Of a stretch of 8,181 nt of DNA, positions 1 to 8,018 are shown in pieces. The notes beneath the pieces are model-generated. The model was not told the DNA's origin. It ran no database searches and was given only the letters and a program-made list of their open reading frames with translations. The position numbers and the translations under genes were made by a program. The stretch's first letter is position 1, and each line of letters starts with the position of its first letter. This DNA is from Lysobacterales bacterium (GTDB lineage: Bacteria > Pseudomonadota > Gammaproteobacteria > Xanthomonadales > S139-57): NCBI GenBank assembly GCA_026993285.1, contig JALWTZ010000089.1, forward strand, positions 1-8,181. The letters run 5' to 3'.

Positions 1-854
<854 letters not shown>

Positions 855-857
855 TTC

Positions 858-1997
858 ATGCCCATCCAGTGGCTGAATGGCCTGGATGACGTACCTCCCG
901 GGCAATGGAATGCCCTGACCGCGGACAACCCCTTCGTCCAGCATGCCTTCCTGCATCAAATGCAAGCCACAGGCTCTGCCGGGCCGGAAAATGGCTGGCA
1001 GGCCTGTCATTGCACCCTGCGGGCAGATGGACAACTGAAAGCGGCGGCACCGGGCTGGATCAAGCACAATTCCCACGGCGAATTTGTTTTTGACTGGCAC
1101 TGGGCGGATTTCTATCAACGCAACGGATTGCCCTACTACCCCAAACTGCTGGTCGGCTCCCCCTACTCCCCGGTTCCCGGCCCGCGCCTGCTGGCGGAAA
1201 ATGCCAACGATGCACAGGCGCTGGTACTCGCCCAATTACAGCGTGCAACGGAAGAGTGCTACTCCGGCGTGCACTGGAACTTTCTCCAGCCTCATGAAGC
1301 TCGCTGGCTGGATGAAGCCCAGCCTGGCCTTATTGCCCGCCTGCAATGGCAGTTTCACTGGTTCAACCGGGGTTACGAAAATTTCGATCATTTTCTTTCC
1401 ACCTTGAAACGCAAGCGACGCAAGAACATCCTGCAGGAAAGACGCCGTCTGCACCGCTACCGTTTTCTGCGCGTTCACGGTCATCAGGCCACCCGGGAGC
1501 AATGGGCGTTTGCCTGGCAGATGTATCGCCGCACATTTCTGGAAAAAGGCAACCCGCCTGCCATAGGCGACCGCTTCTTCCCGGAAACCGCCCAGGACCT
1601 GCACTACCTGCTCATCTTTGCCCTGGAAGGCGACACACCCATCGCCTGTGCCATTTATCTGCAAGGGGGTGACACACTCTACGGGCGTTATTGGGGCAGC
1701 CGCAAAAAGGTGCCGGGCCTGCATTTCGAAACCTGCTATTACCAGGCCATCGAATACTGCATCGAACAAAAACTGGCTCGCTTTGAACCCGGAGCACAAG
1801 GGGAACACAAGATGGCCCGCGGCTTTCTGCCGGTACCCTGCTGGTCGCGACACTGGTTGCGACACGCGGAACTGGCCCAGGCTGTGAAAAAACACACACA
1901 AATGGAAACGGAAATGATGCTAAGCTACGGTGCTGAACTGGCTGAACACCAACCGTTTCAGGACAATCCACTGCATGATCCCATGGCTCTCGGCTGA
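858..1997 (+). CDS. FemAB-like / DUF482 (COG3146) GNAT-fold protein
   Basis: This 379-residue protein has the hallmarks of the DUF482 family (PF04339), widespread in proteobacteria. The family is predicted to have an acyltransferase fold related to FemAB/GNAT enzymes and is often annotated as a peptidoglycan biosynthesis protein or N-acyltransferase. Its substrate is not known to me. Visible family features are the tandem aromatic N-terminal region with FVFDWHWADFY (76-86) and YYPKLLVGSPYSPVPGPRLL (93-112). A basic patch KRKRRKN lies at 184-190, LYGRYWG at 274-280, and the signature FEPGAQGEHKMARGF at 309-323 near the C-terminus. There is no signal peptide or membrane segment, so it is probably cytoplasmic. 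The start ATG lies three bases after the trxB stop; a GAGG at 837-840 is too far away to be a good ribosome site, so translational coupling is likely. Its last 23 bases overlap aat. Length is normal for the family. Confidence 0.88.
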   Translation: MPIQWLNGLDDVPPGQWNALTADNPFVQHAFLHQMQATGSAGPENGWQACHCTLRADGQLKAAAPGWIKHNSHGEFVFDWHWADFYQRNGLPYYPKLLVGSPYSPVPGPRLLAENANDAQALVLAQLQRATEECYSGVHWNFLQPHEARWLDEAQPGLIARLQWQFHWFNRGYENFDHFLSTLKRKRRKNILQERRRLHRYRFLRVHGHQATREQWAFAWQMYRRTFLEKGNPPAIGDRFFPETAQDLHYLLIFALEGDTPIACAIYLQGGDTLYGRYWGSRKKVPGLHFETCYYQAIEYCIEQKLARFEPGAQGEHKMARGFLPVPCWSRHWLRHAELAQAVKKHTQMETEMMLSYGAELAEHQPFQDNPLHDPMALG

Positions 1998-2718
1998 ACA
2001 GGCGCCCCGTTTTCCCCGGCATTTGCCGGACAACGAGGAATACCCTGGCCTGATCGCCGCAGGCGGGGCACTGACGCCGGCATGGCTGGAAGCAGCCTAC
2101 AGCCAGGGCGTGTTTCCCTGGTATAACCGCAACGAACCCATACTCTGGTGGTCACCCGACCCGCGTGCCGTACTGTTCCCCGAAGACTTGCGCCTGCACC
2201 GTCGTTACCTGCGCTGGCTGAAATCCTGTACCTGGACCATCACCATCGACCAGGCCTTCGCCGCCGTCATCAAGGGCTGCGCCGAACCGCGCAAACAGCA
2301 GGCGGATACCTGGCTGAACCCGGCCATGCAACGGGCCTATATCCACCTGCATCAGCTGGGTAAGGCCCATTCCTTCGAGGTCTGGGACGGGCCACGGCTG
2401 GTGGGCGGGTTGTATGGCCCCTGTCGCGGACAGGTCTTTTTTGCCGAATCCATGTTTTCGCGCCAGAGCAATGCCTCACGCGTGGCCCTGACGGCCGCCT
2501 GCATCCGCCTTCGCCAGTGCGGCTTCAGCCTGCTCGACTGCCAGATCATGAACCCGCACCTGGAAAGCCTGGGTGCCTGCCATGTTCCCAGGGCCGAATT
2601 TCTTCGCAGTATCCGCAGCCCGCGCCCTGCTGCCCAGCCACGGGACTGGCAATGGGTGCTGCCCGCATGCGATTTGCTGGAACATTTGCCGATACACCAG
2701 CCGGAATCAAGGCTATAA
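1975..2718 (+). CDS. aat: Leucyl/phenylalanyl-tRNA--protein transferase
   Basis: Aat moves Leu or Phe from aminoacyl-tRNA to proteins with an N-terminal Arg or Lys, tagging them for ClpS/ClpAP degradation (bacterial N-degron pathway) in the cytoplasm. I chose the ATG at 1975, giving 247 residues (E. coli 234), because the sequence from MIPWLS onward matches the family and AGGA at 1960-1963 lies 11 bases upstream. An in-frame ATG at 1930 would add 15 unconserved residues lying wholly within the upstream gene. Motifs: [23 protein letters not shown] (about 27-49), [12 protein letters not shown] (56-67), HSFEVW (132-137), LVGGLYG (142-148), FFAESMFSR (155-163), LLDCQ (186-190) and SLGACHVPR (198-206). 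Small oddities are Ala where most members have Gly in the GESMFSR motif, and GPCRG where GVAxG is usual. It overlaps the preceding gene by 23 bases. The typical downstream partners ate and infA are absent here. Confidence 0.95.
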   Translation: MIPWLSAEQAPRFPRHLPDNEEYPGLIAAGGALTPAWLEAAYSQGVFPWYNRNEPILWWSPDPRAVLFPEDLRLHRRYLRWLKSCTWTITIDQAFAAVIKGCAEPRKQQADTWLNPAMQRAYIHLHQLGKAHSFEVWDGPRLVGGLYGPCRGQVFFAESMFSRQSNASRVALTAACIRLRQCGFSLLDCQIMNPHLESLGACHVPRAEFLRSIRSPRPAAQPRDWQWVLPACDLLEHLPIHQPESRL

Positions 2719-2719
2719 T
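2714..2719 (+). promoter_or_regulatory. Candidate -10 element of an accA promoter
   Basis: A perfect TATAAT overlaps the aat stop codon, 31 bases before the accA ATG. A hexamer at 2691-2696 (GATACA) sits 17 bases upstream and matches only the last three bases of the -35 consensus; TTGCCG at 2686-2691 is closer to consensus but too far away (22 bases). The expected start of transcription is near 2726, leaving a leader of about 24 bases. Bases 2720-2725 are CCCCCG, a GC-rich discriminator of the kind found in promoters repressed by ppGpp. The promoter call is by inspection; stringent control is inference. Confidence 0.55.
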
Positions 2720-2749
2720 CCCCCGTTCATTTCTCACAACTACAGCACC

Positions 2750-3706
2750 ATGAGCCAGCAATTTCTGGAATTTGAACAACCCATTGCCGAACTGGAAGCC
2801 AAGATTCGCGAGCTGCAGTATGTCAGCAGCGACAATGCCATGGATCTTGAAGATGAAATACGGCGGCTGCAGGAAAAACTGCAGAACAAGGCACGGCAGA
2901 TCTACGAAAACCTCACGCCCTGGCAGGTGGTACAGCTGGCCCGCCATCCACAAAGGCCCTATACCCTGGATTACATCCAGCACCTGTTTACCGATTTCGA
3001 AGAGCTCCACGGCGACCGCAACTTTGCCGATGACAAGGCCATGGTGGGTGGCGTGGCCCGTCTGGATGGCCAGCCGGTCATGGTGATCGGCCATCAGAAG
3101 GGGCGGGATACGAAAGAAAAGATTCGGCGCAATTTCGGCATGCCCCGCCCGGAAGGCTACCGCAAGGCCCTGCGCTTGATGAGCATGGCCGAGCGCTTCC
3201 ACATGCCCATCCTCACTTTCATCGACACACCGGGCGCCTATCCCGGCATCGGTGCCGAAGAACGCGGCCAGAGCGAAGCCATCGCCAAGAACCTGCAGGT
3301 GATGTCGGGCCTGAAGGTACCCATCCTCTGCACCGTCATTGGCGAGGGAGGCTCCGGTGGCGCACTGGCCATCGGCGTGGGGGATGTCACCCTGATGATG
3401 CAATACAGCACCTACTCGGTGATTTCCCCGGAAGGCTGTGCCTCCATTCTGTGGAAAAGCGCGGAAAAGGCACCGGATGCCGCCGAAACCCTGGCCATTA
3501 CCTCCGATCGCCTGTCGCAACTCGGCCTGGTGGACGAAGTGATTCCGGAACCACTGGGAGGCGCACACCGTGCACCGGAAACCGCCGCACAAAGCCTGAA
3601 ACAGGCCCTGTGCCGCCACCTGCACCGCTTGCAGGAACATGCGCCGGAAGCACTGGTGGAACAACGCTACCAGCGCCTGCTGAATTACGGTGTGGTCAAG
3701 CACTGA
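2750..3706 (+). CDS. accA: Acetyl-CoA carboxylase carboxyltransferase subunit alpha
   Basis: AccA pairs with AccD in an A2B2 carboxyltransferase that moves the carboxyl group from biotinylated AccB to acetyl-CoA, giving malonyl-CoA, the first committed step of fatty-acid synthesis. The start at 2750 gives 318 residues (E. coli 319), beginning [19 protein letters not shown] as in E. coli AccA. The open frame extends further upstream, but that part lies within aat and is unlike the family. Conserved blocks are the N-terminal coiled helix (10-55), [13 protein letters not shown] (64-76), [19 protein letters not shown] (114-132), and [20 protein letters not shown] (157-176). The oxyanion-hole [15 protein letters not shown] lies at 198-212, [19 protein letters not shown] at 219-237, and [10 protein letters not shown] at 265-274. 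No clear Shine-Dalgarno sequence precedes the ATG, although a promoter does. The 3' end overlaps the assigned tilS start. Nothing suggests loss of function. Confidence 0.97.
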   Translation: MSQQFLEFEQPIAELEAKIRELQYVSSDNAMDLEDEIRRLQEKLQNKARQIYENLTPWQVVQLARHPQRPYTLDYIQHLFTDFEELHGDRNFADDKAMVGGVARLDGQPVMVIGHQKGRDTKEKIRRNFGMPRPEGYRKALRLMSMAERFHMPILTFIDTPGAYPGIGAEERGQSEAIAKNLQVMSGLKVPILCTVIGEGGSGGALAIGVGDVTLMMQYSTYSVISPEGCASILWKSAEKAPDAAETLAITSDRLSQLGLVDEVIPEPLGGAHRAPETAAQSLKQALCRHLHRLQEHAPEALVEQRYQRLLNYGVVKH

Positions 3707-5054
3707 ACTGCCCAGCCAGCCCTCCCCCACGGCGCTGGCCGGCTGGCTGGCCCGTTTTGACTGCAAACGCTGGCTGGTCGCCTTCAGTGGCGGTGCGGAC
3801 TCCACCGCCCTGCTCCACCTGCTGCGGCGCGTGACACACCCCCATCCCCCCATCCATGCCATTCATGTCGACCATGGGCTTCAACCCGGCTCGGCTGACT
3901 GGGCAGCCCACTGCCAACAAGTCTGCGCCAGCCTGCAGATCCCGTTGAACTGCATCAAGGTTGAAGTGGCAAGCCATGGCAAGGGCACGGAAGCGGCTGC
4001 GCGACAGGTACGCTACCGCGCCTTTCAACAACAAATGAAAAGCGGTGATGGCCTGTTGCTGGCCCACCATGAAGATGATCTGGCCGAAACCCTGCTGCTC
4101 AACCTGTTCCGCGGTGCCGGACTGCATGGCCTGAGCAGCATGTCCCCGGCCCGTGCTTTTGCCCAGGGCATGCTGCTGCGCCCCTTGCTGGGCATGCGCA
4201 AATCCACCTTGCTGCGCTGGCTGCGGCAGGAAAACATTGCCTGGCTGGAAGACCCCAGTAATGGGGAAAATTACTTCCGGCGCAACTGGATTCGCAACCA
4301 CCTGCTGCCGCAAATCCGACAACACTGGCCCCAGGCCAGCCAGCAGATCGCCCATACGGCCCGCCACCTGCAGGAAAGCCGGCAACTGGTGGACAGCCTG
4401 GCCGAAACCCGCCTGAACGCGTTGTATTCCGCTGAATTCCCCCAGGCACTGGATTGCAGGGCACTCCTTTCGCTACAACCGGCCCTGCAAAGACAATGCC
4501 TGCGCCTGTGGCTGAAAAACCGGCAGGGTCACTACCCCGAACGCGCCAAACTGGAAGAAATCCGTAAGGCCCTGGCAACACGCCACCAAAGCTGGTCCAT
4601 TCCCTGGCAAGGGCTGGAAATCATCCACTGGCGGCAAAGCCTGCATCTAATGCCCCCCCTGGATCGGCCTGATCACTGGCAACAAGACTGGGATGGGCAA
4701 AAACCGCTGCCCCTGCCCCGTGGTTGTGGCCGGCTGCAACTGCTGGGGCCGGCCATCCACGATCCAGTACAATGGCGAGTCAGCCTGCGTCAGGGTGGAG
4801 AACGCATGCAACTGGCGGGGCGCAAGCATCATCACCAGCTCAAGAAACTGTTGCAGGCCGCACAACTGCCACCCTGGGAACGCAAGGCCCTGCCACTGAT
4901 CCATGACCAGAATGGCACATTACTCGCAGCCGGTGACCAATGGCTCAGCCAGGCCATGCTGGACTGGCTCCAGACCCATGGTCTGGCACTGCACTGGCAT
5001 CGCCCCTGGCGGCACCGTACAATGCGCCCAGCCTCGACGGAAAGCCCAACATGA
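3690..5054 (+). CDS. tilS: tRNA(Ile)-lysidine synthase
   Basis: TilS uses ATP and lysine to convert cytidine 34 of the CAU-anticodon isoleucine tRNA to lysidine, changing both codon reading (AUA) and charging; it is essential in most bacteria. From the GTG at 3690 the protein has 454 residues (E. coli 432). The PP-loop ATP site SGGADS is at 33-38, [11 protein letters not shown] at 58-68, and HHEDDLAET at 126-134. The segment [19 protein letters not shown] (187-207) is the usual tRNA-contacting region. The C-terminal TilS_C domain (about 365-425) includes [13 protein letters not shown], the KxLLQ helix and [11 protein letters not shown]. The start is uncertain. No in-frame ATG precedes the PP-loop, and the frame closes at a TGA at 3681-3683, leaving GTG 3690 (17-base overlap with accA) or a rarer codon such as CTG 3708. 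It overlaps xseB by ATGA. In E. coli accA and tilS are near neighbours; here they touch. Confidence 0.95.
   Translation: MWSSTELPSQPSPTALAGWLARFDCKRWLVAFSGGADSTALLHLLRRVTHPHPPIHAIHVDHGLQPGSADWAAHCQQVCASLQIPLNCIKVEVASHGKGTEAAARQVRYRAFQQQMKSGDGLLLAHHEDDLAETLLLNLFRGAGLHGLSSMSPARAFAQGMLLRPLLGMRKSTLLRWLRQENIAWLEDPSNGENYFRRNWIRNHLLPQIRQHWPQASQQIAHTARHLQESRQLVDSLAETRLNALYSAEFPQALDCRALLSLQPALQRQCLRLWLKNRQGHYPERAKLEEIRKALATRHQSWSIPWQGLEIIHWRQSLHLMPPLDRPDHWQQDWDGQKPLPLPRGCGRLQLLGPAIHDPVQWRVSLRQGGERMQLAGRKHHHQLKKLLQAAQLPPWERKALPLIHDQNGTLLAAGDQWLSQAMLDWLQTHGLALHWHRPWRHRTMRPASTESPT
4994..5023 (+). promoter_or_regulatory. Candidate internal promoter for xseB-ispA
   Basis: Within the last codons of tilS, CTGGCA (4994-4999, four of six matches to TTGACA) is followed after 18 bases by TACAAT (5018-5023, five of six matches to TATAAT). 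Transcription would start near 5030, about 20 bases before the xseB ATG. A GGAAAG at 5039-5044 could serve as ribosome site. The spacing is plausible, but such matches occur by chance inside genes. Confidence 0.35.
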
Positions 5055-5266
5055 GTGAAGAAACCATCCCTTTCGAACAAGCCCTGCAACAACTGGAAGA
5101 AACCGTCCAGCAACTGGAAAAGGGTGAACTGAGCCTGGAACAGGCCATGGAAACCTACGAACGCGGCGTGCAACTGGTGCAGCAATGCCAGCAGGCGCTG
5201 CAACAGGCCGAACTGAAGATGCAAACCCTGGCCCAGTCATTGGAAAATACTCCGGACGACGCATGA
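5051..5266 (+). CDS. xseB: Exodeoxyribonuclease VII small subunit
   Basis: XseB is the small, helical accessory subunit of exonuclease VII. Several copies bind the catalytic XseA subunit, and the complex degrades single-stranded DNA during mismatch repair and in clearing damaged ends. The 71-residue protein (E. coli 80) has the family signature: FEQALQQLEETVQQLEKGEL (8-27), then SLEQAMETYERGVQL (28-42), then a Gln-rich helix QQCQQALQQAELKMQ (44-58). The two helices form the typical coiled coil. The start ATG overlaps the tilS stop (ATGA), with GGA about nine bases upstream, and the stop overlaps the ispA start in the same way, so translation is probably coupled across tilS-xseB-ispA. The partner xseA is not in this window. 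The xseB-ispA pairing is a common gammaproteobacterial arrangement. Confidence 0.96.
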   Translation: MSEETIPFEQALQQLEETVQQLEKGELSLEQAMETYERGVQLVQQCQQALQQAELKMQTLAQSLENTPDDA

Positions 5267-6138
5267 CGCTTTTTGAATCCTGGCGGAAACGCTTCGACCG
5301 TCACCTGGCAGCACGCCTGCCCGCCGCAGACGCCCCCCCCACCCGGCTGCACCAGGCCATGCGCTACAGTGCCCTGCTGGGCGGCAAGCGGGTACGCCCC
5401 CTGCTGGTCTACCTTACCGGGCAGGCGCTGGGCGTGGAGGCGGAAAAACTGGACGATGCCGCCGTGGCCGTGGAGCTGATCCATGCCTATTCCCTGATTC
5501 ACGATGACCTGCCGGCCATGGACAACGACGCCCTGCGCCGGGGCCAACCCACCTGCCATATCGCCTTTGACGAAGCCACCGCCATTCTCGCCGGAGACGC
5601 TCTGCAGGCGCTGGCTTTTGAAATCCTGCTGGCCAACCCGTACCTCAACGAGCACAGCCGGGCCAGAATGGGCCTGGAACTGGCCCGGGCCTGTGGCTCG
5701 CTGGGCATGGCCGGCGGGCAGGCGCTGGACCTGGCCGCCACCGGCAAGACACTGGACCTGCAGGCGCTGGAGACCATGCACCGGCTGAAAACCGGCGCGC
5801 TGATTCAGGCCAGCATTACCATGGCCTGCCTGGCGGCCGGCGACCTGCCCGAGCCACAAACCCGCGCCTTGGCCCGCTTCGGTGAACACCTGGGACTGGC
5901 CTTTCAGGTGCGGGACGACATTCTCGACGAAGTGGGTGAAACCCGGACCCTGGGCAAACAGGCCGGTGCCGACCGCGCCCTGGGCAAGGCCACCTACCCG
6001 GCCATACTCGGGCTTTCACAGGCACAAGCCCATCTGGAAAAGCATCACCAGCAGGCACTGCGGGCACTCGAGAACTTTGGCGAAGAAGCCGACCCCTTGC
6101 GAGCACTGGCGGAAGCGGTGGTGGTGCGGGATCATTGA
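5263..6138 (+). CDS. ispA: (2E,6E)-farnesyl diphosphate synthase (geranyltranstransferase)
   Basis: IspA condenses isopentenyl diphosphate with DMAPP and then with geranyl diphosphate to make C15 farnesyl diphosphate, the precursor of quinone side chains and of the undecaprenyl carrier for cell-wall synthesis. The protein has 291 residues (E. coli 299). GGKRVRP (40-46) binds isopentenyl diphosphate. The first Asp-rich motif DDLPAMD is at 81-87 with the four-residue spacer typical of bacterial FPP synthases, followed by RRGQPTCH (92-99). GGQALDL is at 151-157, KTG at 176-178, and the second Asp-rich motif DDILDEVG at 218-225. The GKQAGADRALGKATYP block is at 231-246. All metal-binding Asp residues are present. 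The ATG overlaps the xseB stop, and GGA at 5254-5256 lies six bases upstream. The dxs gene that usually follows is missing; instead a convergent gene ends 17 bases away. A run of eight C lies at 5333-5340. Confidence 0.97.
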   Translation: MTLFESWRKRFDRHLAARLPAADAPPTRLHQAMRYSALLGGKRVRPLLVYLTGQALGVEAEKLDDAAVAVELIHAYSLIHDDLPAMDNDALRRGQPTCHIAFDEATAILAGDALQALAFEILLANPYLNEHSRARMGLELARACGSLGMAGGQALDLAATGKTLDLQALETMHRLKTGALIQASITMACLAAGDLPEPQTRALARFGEHLGLAFQVRDDILDEVGETRTLGKQAGADRALGKATYPAILGLSQAQAHLEKHHQQALRALENFGEEADPLRALAEAVVVRDH

Positions 6139-6158
6139 GCCGCTAGCCAAACCGGCTA
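6138..6158. terminator. Weak inverted repeat between converging genes
   Basis: The 17 bases between the ispA stop and the stop of the opposing gene, with their edges, can form one of two short stems: AGCCG/CGGCT (6138-6142 with 6153-6157) or TAGCC/GGCTA (6144-6148 with 6154-6158). Neither is followed by a T-run on either strand, so a strong intrinsic terminator is not supported. It is the only candidate between the two transcription units. Confidence 0.2.
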
Positions 6159-8018
6159 TTCCGCACTGTCGGAAAACACCCGCTGGGCCGGCATCAGTGC
6201 ATTGAAGACAAACGGCGTATCGGCCATATCCACCGGCTCGGCCGCTACCGTGGTCATGGGGCGGTAGGGCAGCGGCCCGGCTTCCATGTCGAACCAGAAG
6301 GTATAGAGGCGGCCCCAGCTCAGCGCGTTGCCCGCCGGCGCGTCCCAGCGCAGGGTCTGGCCGGTCTGGGTGAAAGTCCAGTCATTGGCGGTATCGGCGT
6401 CCACATCGTAAAAGCCGGCCTGCAGTACATTCAGCCCCGGGTCGATATCGAAACGCAGACGGGTAATGGCCGGGTCATAGTCATGATTGACCAGTGCCAG
6501 CACCCAGCGAAACACGCCGTTACCCAGGGGCAGCACCTTCACCGCCAGGCCGGCATGACCCTGCCCATTGTCATAGGTATGGCTGGAAGCCTCAGGGCCG
6601 GGGTTGGCCGGATCGACCCAGGCATCGAGGATGGAGCCGTTGGCAAAAGCTTGTGAAACCGGAAAACTCCAGCCACCATACTGATCCTGTGTCGGTGATA
6701 CGCCCACATGGCCCATGCTGTTGAAAATATTGATATCATCCCGAACCAGATACCAAGCCTCAACAAGATATGTTGACTGTGTATCCCCCAGTTCTGTGGG
6801 GTCGACTACCATGAAAGCTGATTGATCTCCAGGCGCAAATACCTGTGCAACCTCTTCATCACAGGCTGTACCTGCTAATCTGGGTTGGGGCAGATCATTC
6901 GGCGCAAAACCGGACCCACATTGGTTCCAATCAACACTGTGTGCAGGAATCTCACTTCTAGGCCCCATAAACTGGGGCACATTATTGGTTGTTGAGCTGT
7001 ATACATCTACGCATCCAACACCCGCACTATTATCCGGATGGTTGGCTGACCATAGAATCGATGCATAGTATCCACTTGGATCTGCAGGATCCCATGGGTA
7101 GTATCCACTCCCACCCTGATCACAGCTGCATTCATCATTGATCGTATTGAAAGCGTGCTTGGCCCGTGACTTTCCTATCTGCCTCAACTGGCCATTATCA
7201 ATTCTGTACATGTTCCAAACTAGAATCGGGTGCTGATCCATCTGGTATGGAGGGGGATAAGGTTGCTCCTGGCTGGTTGAAAAACGCCGGAACCAGGGTA
7301 CATCAGCTGTACCCACATTCCGTAAACGCGCATTGGGCGCAATCACCAGCGGATCAGGATTCATTTGGGAAACCAGGCTAACTTTCTCCAAAGCGATGTC
7401 CGTTTGATAATTCACCCCATCATCCCACTGGGGATAATTACACAGTGCAGTAGTGCTTTTGGGCATCTCAGTTGCTGAATTGATATCCAGGATCGCACGC
7501 CCCAAGGACAACAAGGCATCCTGTTTCAGCCCCATCCAGTCCAATAAGGCAGGGCCTGCATACATACTGATGGCATCAAGAAAAAGTCCATTGGAGTCAG
7601 GACGAAGGTAAAAATGAAAATCTCGAGCGATCAGCCACACCTGGGCACTGGAATCAACGATATGGAGTTCTGTCAGACTATCCGTTGGCCTCAACAACAG
7701 GTGCAGCGTTTTGCTGCGTTTCCCTTGTTCAATAAACAACGCTTGCTCCATGGACAGTTCCCCTTGGGAAAATCCCAGGAACTTACGTTGTTTCATGCGT
7801 ATGGACAGGCCCGGTTTCCTGCCAAGTGGAATCTGCCACCCCAGATAACCTGGTGAAACTGTTTTACGACTGCCCCACTGAAGACGCAAATGATACTGGT
7901 CCAGTTGGGCCTGGCTAAACTCGACATACAACATGCCCTGATCCAGCGGCAGGGCTGTTACGGCCTGAACCTCATTTACAAGGAACATCACCAGAAACAA
8001 CAAGCATTTCTTCAGCAT
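6156..8018 (-). CDS. Exported protein with a lysyl-oxidase-like middle domain, function unknown
   Basis: I do not recognise a named family for the whole 620-residue protein. Residues 1-19 form a signal peptide (KK at 3-4, hydrophobic 5-14, likely cleavage after VQA-19) without a lipobox, so it is exported. Residues 20-200 are beta-rich and unassigned. The middle, about 220-375, has RNVGTAD (233-239), [13 protein letters not shown] (261-273), [11 protein letters not shown] (280-290), CSC (297-299), GVGCVDVY (333-340) and GPRSEI (352-357). These recall uncharacterised secreted proteins (planctomycete-type) and, more distantly, lysyl oxidases. Residues 435-580 contain [32 protein letters not shown] and [12 protein letters not shown], a beta-sandwich-like pattern also seen in such proteins. 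Six cysteines (193, 297, 299, 336, 367, 386) could form disulfides. GAGAAG lies five bases before the ATG, and the start overlaps the dapE stop (ATGCTGA), implying co-transcription. The DNA coding for residues 1 to about 433 is much AT-richer than the rest. The open frame is intact. Confidence 0.85.
   Translation of the reverse strand: MLKKCLLFLVMFLVNEVQAVTALPLDQGMLYVEFSQAQLDQYHLRLQWGSRKTVSPGYLGWQIPLGRKPGLSIRMKQRKFLGFSQGELSMEQALFIEQGKRSKTLHLLLRPTDSLTELHIVDSSAQVWLIARDFHFYLRPDSNGLFLDAISMYAGPALLDWMGLKQDALLSLGRAILDINSATEMPKSTTALCNYPQWDDGVNYQTDIALEKVSLVSQMNPDPLVIAPNARLRNVGTADVPWFRRFSTSQEQPYPPPYQMDQHPILVWNMYRIDNGQLRQIGKSRAKHAFNTINDECSCDQGGSGYYPWDPADPSGYYASILWSANHPDNSAGVGCVDVYSSTTNNVPQFMGPRSEIPAHSVDWNQCGSGFAPNDLPQPRLAGTACDEEVAQVFAPGDQSAFMVVDPTELGDTQSTYLVEAWYLVRDDINIFNSMGHVGVSPTQDQYGGWSFPVSQAFANGSILDAWVDPANPGPEASSHTYDNGQGHAGLAVKVLPLGNGVFRWVLALVNHDYDPAITRLRFDIDPGLNVLQAGFYDVDADTANDWTFTQTGQTLRWDAPAGNALSWGRLYTFWFDMEAGPLPYRPMTTVAAEPVDMADTPFVFNALMPAQRVFSDSAE

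Noticed and set aside
1930..1974. Upstream in-frame ATG for aat adding 15 residues
   Set aside because: The extra residues lie entirely within the DUF482 gene and do not resemble Aat; the ATG at 1975 has a better-placed AGGA.
2546..3862. 438-codon open frame on the minus strand opposite aat/accA/tilS
   Set aside because: It lies antisense to three well-recognised genes, has no recognisable protein features, and is an expected by-product of GC-rich coding DNA.
3696..4385. 229-codon minus-strand open frame opposite tilS
   Set aside because: Antisense to tilS, which has all its motifs in the other frame; no independent support.
6138..6158. Strong bidirectional terminator between ispA and the convergent gene
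   Set aside because: Only 5-bp stems and no T-run on either strand; kept only as a low-confidence inverted repeat.
6156..6300. C-terminal sorting or anchor signal (PEP-CTERM, LPXTG or autotransporter type)
   Set aside because: The last residues are acidic and polar (FSDSAE) without a transmembrane stretch or basic tail.
7989..8018. Lipoprotein signal in the exported protein, based on Cys at position 5
   Set aside because: Cys-5 is at the start of the hydrophobic core right after KK, not in a lipobox; the VQA site at residue 19 fits ordinary signal peptidase cleavage.
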